A DNA stretch of 64,000 bases. It comes from Dehalococcoidia bacterium. GTDB taxonomy: Bacteria > Chloroflexota > Dehalococcoidia > SM23-28-2 > RBG-16-64-32. A program made the translations under genes and the position numbers. Shown one piece after another: positions 9,622-17,204 of the stretch. Positions within the stretch are counted from its first letter, which is position 1. Every line of letters starts with the position of its first letter. The notes beneath the pieces are model-generated. The model was not told the DNA's origin and ran no database searches. It was given only the letters and a program-made list of their open reading frames with translations. The DNA lies in assembly GCA_030649945.1 (NCBI GenBank), contig JAUSFE010000125.1, forward strand, positions 49,366 through 113,365, read 5' to 3'.

Positions 9622-10929
9622 ATGGAGCCGCGCATCCAGTACACGAAGACGAGCGACGGGGTGAACATCGCGTACGCCGTGTTTGGCGAAGGCCAACCAC
9701 TCGTCTATCCGTCGAACGTATGGGGTGACATCCATTGGTATCTGCACAACGAAGCCACGCGCAGGGAGATGAACCGTCTCGCCGCGTCAGGTTGGCGAAT
9801 TGCGAGGTATGACGGTCGCGGCATGGGCTCCTCCGACCGCGACGTGAGCGACTTCTGCCTGGAGGCCAGGCTGCGCGATCTAGAAACCGTGATCGACGTC
9901 GCGGGACTTGAGCGCTTCGTGCTCTGCGGCTACGGCCAAGGAGGACCGGTGGCAATCGCTTATGCCGTCCGTTGTCCCGACCGCGTGTCTCATCTCGTCC
10001 TCGTCAATTCGTTCGCTCAAGGGTCCGCCTACTACCAGACAGTGCCAACGATGCGCGCGCTGGCCGGAATGCGGGCGATGGCCGAGGATCAATGGGAATT
10101 CTTCACGCTAACGGTTGCGACGGCCGCCGTCGGTTTTGCCGACGGTATTCTCGCCAGGAAAACAGCAGAGTTGTTTCGCAGCGCGATGTCGGCAAAGAGC
10201 TTCCTCTCCTTCGTTGACGCGGCGGAGAAGGTAGATGTGCTCAACCTGCTTCCTGAAGTAACAACGCCTACGCTGGTGGTGCTAGATAGGTCCAGTTTCG
10301 TCACAGGGGACTTGTCCCGAGACCTCGCCACACGCATTCCCGGTGCCCGGCTCGTAGCAACTGACGACTACCCTCAGGAATTGCACTCGTTCGTCCGCGG
10401 CCAAACGCTAGCGCCCGGCGAGCTCGTGGGCGCCCCGTCCGGCACCGCGATCATCCTCTTCGCCGATATCGTCGACTCCACCGCCCTCACCGAGCGCCTG
10501 GGCGACACTGCGTTCCGGGGGAAGGCGCGCGAGCTGGACACCGCGCTGCGGACGATCATCCGCGAGAACAGCGGCACGCCAATCGAAGGCAAACTGCTGG
10601 GCGACGGCGTGCTGGCGGTGTTTACGTCGGCGAGGCAGGCGATTGAGGCGGCGCTGCGCTGCGGGAAGGCAGGAGACGAGGCCGGGCTCCCACTCCACCT
10701 CGGCATCCACGCCGGCGACGTCATCCGCGAGGAGAACAACGTCTACGGCGGCGCGGTGAACATCGCCTCGCGCATCTCGGGCCTCTCGGCGCCGGGCGAG
10801 GTGCTGGTGTCGGAGACGGTGCGGAGCCTCGCGCGCACGTCGGCGGGCGTGCGGTTCGAAGACCGGGGAGAGCACGAGTTGAAGGGCGTCGCCGACCCGC
10901 AGCGGGTGTTCGCGGTGAGGCAGGCGTGA
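9622..10929 (+). CDS. Alpha/beta-hydrolase-like + class III nucleotidyl cyclase fusion, paralog 1
   Basis: N-term MEPRIQYTKTSDGVNIAYAVFGEG...DGRGMGSSD; C-term IILFADIVDSTALTERLGD...KLLGDGVLAVF...YGGAVNIASRISG. Confidence 0.9.
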   Translation: MEPRIQYTKTSDGVNIAYAVFGEGQPLVYPSNVWGDIHWYLHNEATRREMNRLAASGWRIARYDGRGMGSSDRDVSDFCLEARLRDLETVIDVAGLERFVLCGYGQGGPVAIAYAVRCPDRVSHLVLVNSFAQGSAYYQTVPTMRALAGMRAMAEDQWEFFTLTVATAAVGFADGILARKTAELFRSAMSAKSFLSFVDAAEKVDVLNLLPEVTTPTLVVLDRSSFVTGDLSRDLATRIPGARLVATDDYPQELHSFVRGQTLAPGELVGAPSGTAIILFADIVDSTALTERLGDTAFRGKARELDTALRTIIRENSGTPIEGKLLGDGVLAVFTSARQAIEAALRCGKAGDEAGLPLHLGIHAGDVIREENNVYGGAVNIASRISGLSAPGEVLVSETVRSLARTSAGVRFEDRGEHELKGVADPQRVFAVRQA

Positions 10930-12242
10930 TGGAACCGCAGATCCGCTTTTGCACCAGCGCCGACGGCACACGCATCGCCTATGCCGTGCTGGGCGAAGGG
11001 CCCGCCACTCCCGTCATCTGCGTAAACAGCTGGGCCTGGACAATTGAGGCGATAATGACTCAGCCGGCGGAGCGGGCGCGTCTAGCGGACCTGGCGGAAC
11101 GGCACCAGGTCGTCACCTTCGACAATCGTGGAACCGGTGCTTCGGAGCGGGAGCCCTCAGAACTCTCGCTGGAGTCACGTGTGGCCGACCTGGGGGCCGT
11201 AGCAGACCGGCTGGGATGGCCGCGATTCCACCTCGTTGGATACGGCGACGGTGGTGCGACTGCGGCCGCCTATACTGCTCGGAACCCCGAGCGAGTCGCT
11301 CGCCTCGTGCTTTTTTCGCCGTGCGCGAGGGGCGACAGTAACTCTGAGCGAATGACTCAACTCATCCACGAGAACTGGTCCTGGGCGCGCAGAATGATCG
11401 CTTCACTTATGTTTCCTAACGGTCCCGCCGAAATGCAACGCTGGACCTCCTCGACGCTTCGTCAATCGATGAGTCCCAACTTGGCGGCCAGGGCTTTAGA
11501 GCTCAACGCCACGCTCGATATCGCCGATCTACTGCCGCGAGTGCAAGCGCCCACACTCGTACTCAACTTTCGCGACGGACCCGGCATGCCCGAGGGGCGA
11601 GAGGTGGCCGCGCTGATCCCGGATGCGCGCTTCCATGTACTCCCAGGGGAGTACGCGTCAGTGTTCGCAGGCGCCGACGAGCTCATACGAGCAATCAGAG
11701 AATTCCTCGATGAGGGCACTGAAGCGAGAGGGCCGGATATCCCCTCCGGCACCGCCGTCATCCTCTTCGCCGACATCGTCGACTCCACCGCGCTCACCGA
11801 GCGCCTCGGCGACACTGCCTTCCGCGAGAAGGCCCGCGAACTCGACGGGGCGCTGCGCACCGTCATCCGCGAGAACGGCGGCACCCCCATCGACGGCAAG
11901 CTCCTCGGCGACGGCGTGCTGGCCGTCTTCACCTCCGCCCGCCAGGCGATCGAAGCCGCGCTGCGCTGCGGGAAGGCGGGCGGCAACGCCGGGCTGCCGC
12001 TGCACCTCGGCCTCCACGCCGGCGATGTCATCCGCGAGGAGAACAACGTCTATGGCGGCGCGGTGAACATCGCGTCGCGCATCTCGGGGCTCTCGGCGCC
12101 GGGCGAGGTGCTGGTGTCGGAGACGGTGCGGAGCCTCGCGCGCACGTCGGCGGGGGTGCGCTTCGAGGACCGCGGCGAGCAGGCGCTGAAGGGCGTGGGG
12201 GAGCCGCTGCGGGTGTGGGCGGTGGTCGAGGGTGGGGTGTGA
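10929..12242 (+). CDS. Alpha/beta-hydrolase-like + class III nucleotidyl cyclase fusion, paralog 2
   Basis: MEPQIRFCTSADGTRIAYAVLGEG...; near-identical cyclase module; ATGA overlap with paralog 1. Confidence 0.9.
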   Translation: MEPQIRFCTSADGTRIAYAVLGEGPATPVICVNSWAWTIEAIMTQPAERARLADLAERHQVVTFDNRGTGASEREPSELSLESRVADLGAVADRLGWPRFHLVGYGDGGATAAAYTARNPERVARLVLFSPCARGDSNSERMTQLIHENWSWARRMIASLMFPNGPAEMQRWTSSTLRQSMSPNLAARALELNATLDIADLLPRVQAPTLVLNFRDGPGMPEGREVAALIPDARFHVLPGEYASVFAGADELIRAIREFLDEGTEARGPDIPSGTAVILFADIVDSTALTERLGDTAFREKARELDGALRTVIRENGGTPIDGKLLGDGVLAVFTSARQAIEAALRCGKAGGNAGLPLHLGLHAGDVIREENNVYGGAVNIASRISGLSAPGEVLVSETVRSLARTSAGVRFEDRGEQALKGVGEPLRVWAVVEGGV

Positions 12243-13570
12243 TGGAGCCGCGCATCCAGTACGCGAAGACGACCGATGGGGTGAGTATTGCCTTCTGGAC
12301 GCTGGGAGAGGGCGGCACGCCGCTGGTGATGACGTCGCCGCTGTCCTTCAGCAACATCTCTCTCGAGTGGCGGATCCCGGAGCTCCGAGCCTGGTACGAG
12401 CGTCTAGCCGGCGGCGGGATGGTGGTTCGATTCGACTGGAGAAACATGGGGATGTCGGAGCGAGGTGTGGTCGTTCGGGCTGATATCGAACAACGCGCCT
12501 CCGATTTCGAATCGGTGGTCGAGGAGCTCGGCCTTGAAACCTTCAACCTTCTCGCGTTCGGTGGACCCGGACTGCTCACCTTCCCCTACCTGGCTCACCA
12601 CCCAGACCACGTCTCGCGACTTGTGCTGTGGTCGACACTGATACGCGGATGGGTCGATAGCCCGGCGCTTTTATCCCTTGCTCAGACGGACTGGGACCTC
12701 GTGGTGGAGACTTTCGCGCACACTCAGATAGGCTGGGGAGTGGGAGGCGAGGCGCACGAGTGGGCGGAGTTCATTCGGGCAAGCATCACCCAGTCCGACT
12801 TCGTTCGCCTCTTTGAAGTGGTGCTGGAGATGGACGCCTCGCCATACTTGGAGCGCGTCGGAGCAAAGACTCTAGTGCTTTACCAGCCGCCCAGAACACT
12901 CTTCGAGGTCAACGCGCGCGAGCTGGCGACGCGAATTCCTGACGCTGAGATCGTCCGCCTGAACGAAGGGCCATTCGCCTCCTACCTGCACGAAGAGGGG
13001 AAACGGGTCACGGAGGAGTTCCTGGGGATCGCACCCGAGACTGCGCAGGCGGCGGAGACAATCCTTGCGCAGGGCATGCTGGCCGTCCTCTTCGCCGACA
13101 TCGCGGACTCCACCGCGCTCACCGAGCGCCTCGGCGACGCCGCGTTCCGCGCCAAGGCCCGCGACCTCGACGGCGCGCTGCGGGCGGCGATCCGCGAGAA
13201 CGCTGGCACGCCCATCGAGGGCAAGCTCCTGGGCGACGGCGTGCTGGCGGTGTTCACGAGCGCGCGGCAGGCCATCGAGGCGGCGCTCGCCTGCGGCCGG
13301 GCAGGAGACGAGGCCGGCCTCCCCCTACATCTCGGCCTCCACGCCGGCGACGTGATCCGCGAGGAGAACAACGTTTACGGCGGCGCCGTCAACATCGCCT
13401 CGCGCATCAGCGGGCTGTCGGCGCCGGGCGAGGTGCTGGTGTCGGAGACGGTGCGCTCGCTCGCGCGCACGTCGGCCGGCGTGCGGTTCGAGGACAGGGG
13501 AGAGCAGTCGCTGAAGGGCATTGGTGAGCTGGTTCGGATGTGGATGGTGCGGGAGGGGGAGGCGCCGTGA
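12242..13570 (+). CDS. Alpha/beta-hydrolase-like + class III nucleotidyl cyclase fusion, paralog 3
   Basis: MEPRIQYAKTTDGVSIAFWTLGEGG...; near-identical cyclase module; ATGA overlap with paralog 2. Confidence 0.9.
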   Translation: MEPRIQYAKTTDGVSIAFWTLGEGGTPLVMTSPLSFSNISLEWRIPELRAWYERLAGGGMVVRFDWRNMGMSERGVVVRADIEQRASDFESVVEELGLETFNLLAFGGPGLLTFPYLAHHPDHVSRLVLWSTLIRGWVDSPALLSLAQTDWDLVVETFAHTQIGWGVGGEAHEWAEFIRASITQSDFVRLFEVVLEMDASPYLERVGAKTLVLYQPPRTLFEVNARELATRIPDAEIVRLNEGPFASYLHEEGKRVTEEFLGIAPETAQAAETILAQGMLAVLFADIADSTALTERLGDAAFRAKARDLDGALRAAIRENAGTPIEGKLLGDGVLAVFTSARQAIEAALACGRAGDEAGLPLHLGLHAGDVIREENNVYGGAVNIASRISGLSAPGEVLVSETVRSLARTSAGVRFEDRGEQSLKGIGELVRMWMVREGEAP

Positions 13571-13572
13571 CT

Positions 13573-13605
13573 CCGCTCGTCCTACGAGAACCTCAGGACG
13601 AGCGG
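13573..13605. repeat. 11-bp-stem/11-nt-loop dispersed hairpin, copy A
   Basis: CCGCTCGTCCT ACGAGAACCTC AGGACGAGCGG; exact reverse complement of 19605-19637; 2 nt after the paralog 3 stop. Confidence 0.85.
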
Positions 13606-13735
13606 GAAGAGGCGCTGGCAGAGGTGCTTCGCCAGGCCCAGGGCAATCTCATGGTTATCGGTGCCTTCGCATATGCGGTACCCTAGGCATCGCGGGATGA
13701 GAGATGCGGGACATAGCTGAGAAGGTGGTAGAGCC

Positions 13736-14581
13736 ATGAAAGACTTCAAAGGCAAGGTGGCAGTGGTTACGGGCGCGGCCAGCGGCATTGGCCGGGGGAT
13801 GGCGGAGCGGTTTGCGCGCGAGGGGATGAAGGTGGTGCTGGCGGATGTGGAGGAGGCGGCGCTGGCGCAGGCGGAAACGGCCATGCGCGCGGCCGGCGCT
13901 ACGGTGCTGGCGGTGCGCACGGACGTATCGCAGGCGGCGGAGGTGGAGGCGCTGGCGCGGCGGGCAGTGCAGGAGTTCGGCGCGGTGGACATTGTCTGCA
14001 ACAACGCCGGCGTCGTGCCGCGGGGCGGGCCTTTGTGGGAGACGCCACTCCAGGACTGGCAGTGGACCATCGGCGTCAACCTCTGGGGGGTGATCCATGG
14101 GGTGCACACGTTCGTGCCGCTCATGCTGCGCCAGGGCACGGAAGCTCACGTTGTCAACACAGCTTCGCTGGCCGGGCTGATCACGGGGCCGTTCCTTGGC
14201 ATCTACGCGGTCACGAAGCACGCCGTCGTCGCCCTGTCGGAGTCCCTTTACCAGGAGCTCGCGCTGGCCGGATCGAAGGTCCACGTGTCGGTGCTCTGTC
14301 CGGCCTGGGTGAACACCCGGCTCATGGACGCGGGCCGCAACCGGCCGCCCAACTACCGGACGGAGGATGGAGGTGAGCCGGGGCAAGACCCCATAACGCA
14401 GGCCGTGCGCGGGCTGCTGGCGACGGGGCTTTCGCCGGAGACGATAGCGGAGCACGTGGTGAACGCCATCCGGGAGGAGAAGCTCTACATCCTCACGCAC
14501 CCGGAGTTCAAGGACGGGATCAAGGCCCGCATGGACAACATCCTGGCGGGGACGAACCCGGTCGCCCAGTCCATCTTCTGA
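13736..14581 (+). CDS. SDR-family oxidoreductase
   Basis: GKVAVVTGAASGIGRGMAERFAREG, CNNAGVVPRGG, YAVTKHAVVALSESLYQEL. Confidence 0.92.
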   Translation: MKDFKGKVAVVTGAASGIGRGMAERFAREGMKVVLADVEEAALAQAETAMRAAGATVLAVRTDVSQAAEVEALARRAVQEFGAVDIVCNNAGVVPRGGPLWETPLQDWQWTIGVNLWGVIHGVHTFVPLMLRQGTEAHVVNTASLAGLITGPFLGIYAVTKHAVVALSESLYQELALAGSKVHVSVLCPAWVNTRLMDAGRNRPPNYRTEDGGEPGQDPITQAVRGLLATGLSPETIAEHVVNAIREEKLYILTHPEFKDGIKARMDNILAGTNPVAQSIF

Positions 14582-14590
14582 GGAGGCAGC

Positions 14591-15025
14591 ATGGCGCCGC
14601 CGAACAACCGGCTGCTCATCAAGGGGGCGACGTTCCTGCACCGGCTCCTGTACCGCGTCAGCGGAGGCGGCATCGGCGGGCGCTTCGGGAAGGCGCCGAT
14701 GCTGCTGCTGACGACCACGGGCCGGCGCAGCGGCAAGCCGCGCACCGTGCCGCTGCTCTACCTCGCGGACGGCGAGCGCATAGTCGTCGTCGGCTCCAAC
14801 GGCGGGGACGACCGCGACCCGGCCTGGTGGCTGAACCTGCAGCACGACCCGCGCGGCCAGATGCAGATCGGCCGGCGGCGGCGGGCCGTGACCGCCGGGA
14901 AGGCTGACCCGCAGGAGAAGGCCCGCCTCTGGCCGCAGATCACGGCCCTCTACGCGGGATACGACGAGTACCAGACCCGCACCGCGCGGGAGATACCGCT
15001 GGTGGTCCTCCGGCCGGAAGCTTAG
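14591..15025 (+). CDS. DDN-like nitroreductase / deazaflavin-dependent oxidoreductase
   Basis: LLLTTTGRRSGKPRTVPLLYLADGERIVVVGSNGGDDRDPAWWLNLQHDP. Confidence 0.88.
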   Translation: MAPPNNRLLIKGATFLHRLLYRVSGGGIGGRFGKAPMLLLTTTGRRSGKPRTVPLLYLADGERIVVVGSNGGDDRDPAWWLNLQHDPRGQMQIGRRRRAVTAGKADPQEKARLWPQITALYAGYDEYQTRTAREIPLVVLRPEA

Positions 15026-15106
15026 CCCCGCCGCCCCTACCGCCTTCGCGACGGCCGGCGCCCGCAGCGGCCGCGACATCCCCGTGGTACGCTTGGCGTC
15101 GGAGCT

Positions 15107-16168
15107 ATGATCGGTCCGTCGTCCCTCAGCGGCCTCCCCTTCCTGCGCGACGCCCGCCGCGGCCGCGCCTCCTCCTACGACACCGCCGGCGGCAACATGG
15201 ACTACTGGCTCCTGGACCCAGGCGAGACTCGCACCCTGGCCGCCGTCCAGGGCCCCGGCTGCGTGCGCCACATCTGGATGACCATGGCCTCGCGCGAGAC
15301 GGCGTACCCGCGGCGCGCCGTGGCGCGGATGTACTGGGACGGCTCCCCGCACCCCTGCGTCGAGGTGCCGGCGGGCGACTTCTTCGGCATGGGCCACGGC
15401 ATCGTCAAGAACTTCTGGTCGTTGCCGCTCTCGATGAGCCCCCAGGACGGGCGCGGCTTCAACTGCTTCTTCCCCATGCCCTTTGCCACGGGCGCCCGCA
15501 TCGACGTCACCAACGAGGGCGAGCGGCGCCTGGTCCTGTACTTCTACGTGGACTACGAGACGTACGAGCGGCCGCTGGCGGGCGCCGCCTACTTTCACGC
15601 GCAGTGGCGCCGCGAGAACCCTACCGGCGGCTGGGGCGACGACTCCCGCCGCTTCGCCCAGGACCCGGAGTACTTCCGCGAGGTGTTCACAACACCCAAC
15701 ACGGCGGGCGAGGGCAACTACGTGATCCTGGAGGCGCGCGGCCGCGGCCACTACGTGGGCTGCAACCTGAACATCGACTGCTTCCAGCGCGCCAAGAACG
15801 ACTGGTACGGCGAGGGCGACGACATGATCTTCATCGACGGCGTCTCGCGCCCCACGCTGCACGGCACCGGCACGGAGGACTACTTCAACACGGCGTTTGG
15901 GCCGTCACAGGAGTTCTGCTCGCCCTACCACGGCCTGCCCCTGACCTCCGGCACGCCCGAGTGGCCGTACGGGGGCAAGCACTCCATGTACCGTTTCCAC
16001 ATCGAGGACCCCGTACACTTCCGGGAGTCCATCCGCGTGACAATAGAGCACGGCCACGCCAACCACCTCTCGCACGACTACTCCTCGACGGCGTACTGGT
16101 ACCAGACGGAGCCGCACCTGGGGTTCCCGCTGCTGCCGCCGGTGGGCGAACGGCTGCCGCGGGAATAG
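15107..16168 (+). CDS. DUF2961 / GH172-family protein
   Basis: DPGETRTLAAVQGPGCVRHIWMT, DGVSRPTLHGTGTEDYFNTAFGP, SSTAYWYQTEPHLGFPLLP. Confidence 0.85.
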   Translation: MIGPSSLSGLPFLRDARRGRASSYDTAGGNMDYWLLDPGETRTLAAVQGPGCVRHIWMTMASRETAYPRRAVARMYWDGSPHPCVEVPAGDFFGMGHGIVKNFWSLPLSMSPQDGRGFNCFFPMPFATGARIDVTNEGERRLVLYFYVDYETYERPLAGAAYFHAQWRRENPTGGWGDDSRRFAQDPEYFREVFTTPNTAGEGNYVILEARGRGHYVGCNLNIDCFQRAKNDWYGEGDDMIFIDGVSRPTLHGTGTEDYFNTAFGPSQEFCSPYHGLPLTSGTPEWPYGGKHSMYRFHIEDPVHFRESIRVTIEHGHANHLSHDYSSTAYWYQTEPHLGFPLLPPVGERLPRE

Positions 16169-16183
16169 CGACCGGCGTACCCG

Positions 16184-16370
16184 GAATGTAGCGGATGCCT
16201 TCCAGGCTTCCAGCAGAATGGTGGGGCGACACGCGCCGCCTATCCAGCGACCGGCGCACACCAAATGTAGTAGCGGATGCCTTCCAGGCTTCCAGCGGGG
16301 TGGTGGGGCGACACGCGCCGCCTATCCGTGGGTGTGGCCGGCGCGTGGCTCAGGGCAGGGGCCCTGAGCC
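16184..16370. repeat. Dispersed repeat, two tandem copies plus GGCTCAGGG hairpin
   Basis: AATGTAG..CGGATGCCTTCCAGGCTTCCAGC..GTGGTGGGGCGACACGCGCCGCCTATCC twice, then GGCTCAGGGcaggggCCCTGAGCC. Confidence 0.85.
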
Positions 16371-16452
16371 ACAGAGATGAGGGGCCGTGAGCACCGGCGC
16401 AAGGCGGCGGGGGCGGCCTCCGCGCCTTCCTCACGGTCCCGCATGCGCAAGA

Positions 16453-16473
16453 GGGCCGGCTCACCACCGGCCC
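16453..16473. terminator. Hairpin downstream of PepSY gene
   Basis: GGGCCGG CTCACCA CCGGCCC. Confidence 0.45.
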
Positions 16474-16499
16474 TTCGCGCTCCGCGGATACGTCCTGAT

Positions 16500-17111
16500 C
16501 TAGTCGTCTGCCTCCACTCCCACGATGGCGCCGGTCGCAGCGTCCACCTTCACGTCGTTCTCTCCGATGTCCACGTTGAACACCAGCTTGCCCAGGTACT
16601 GTTCGAGGTCAACTTCGCCGGGCGCCCCGCTGGCCGCGCCCTGGGCCGCGGCGATGGCCTGCTCGAGCGTGATCGATGCCTGGGGCAGCAGCTCGGCGCC
16701 GTCGTCGATCTGGCCGGGCGCAACCTTCTGCTCGTCGGCGTCGTCGCCCTCGTCATCCTGGCCCTGCGACCCGCACTGCTCTTCGATATTGTCGGTGTCA
16801 GCGCCGCTCGCGTTCTCCGCCGCGTCGTCGTCAGCGCCGTCCGGCTGCGAACAGGGGACAGCCGTGTCGGCGCCGTCTGCTCCATCCTCCCCTTCGTCGT
16901 CGGGTCCGCACTGCTCTTCGATATCGTCGGTGTCCGCACCGCTTGCGGCCTCTTCGCTCGCGTCGTCCCCCTCGTCGCAGGTCTGCGCCGCGGTGGAAGG
17001 GCCGTTGTTTCCCGCCGATGTTATGCCCGAGGCCATCGTGACGGCGGCCCCGGCCAGGGCGAGCACCGCCACCAGCGCCAGTGCCCAGTACACGCGTTTC
17101 CCGAGAGTCAT
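16500..17111 (-). CDS. PepSY-domain secreted protein with acidic repeats
   Basis: Signal/TM N-term; SITLEQAIAAAQGAASGAPGEVDLEQYLGKLVFNVDIGENDVKVDAATGAIVGVEADD; two GADTD(D/N)IEEQCG repeats. Confidence 0.8.
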   Translation of the reverse strand: MTLGKRVYWALALVAVLALAGAAVTMASGITSAGNNGPSTAAQTCDEGDDASEEAASGADTDDIEEQCGPDDEGEDGADGADTAVPCSQPDGADDDAAENASGADTDNIEEQCGSQGQDDEGDDADEQKVAPGQIDDGAELLPQASITLEQAIAAAQGAASGAPGEVDLEQYLGKLVFNVDIGENDVKVDAATGAIVGVEADD

Positions 17112-17204
17112 CTTGCTGTCTCCTTTGCTCTTGCTAACCTGTAAGCTAACTCTACCGCCGCCGGATGAAGCCCTCGTGAACTGAGGATGAAGAATCCAGT
17201 CAGC

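Noticed and set aside
9622-13570. Whether the three cyclase genes are an assembly artefact
   Set aside because: N-terminal halves are clearly different in sequence, so not a collapsed or duplicated contig segment; long reads would still be useful to confirm copy number.
13655-15862. 735-aa minus-strand ORF antisense to SDR, nitroreductase and DUF2961 genes
   Set aside because: Spans three convincing opposite-strand genes; composition typical of a shadow ORF.
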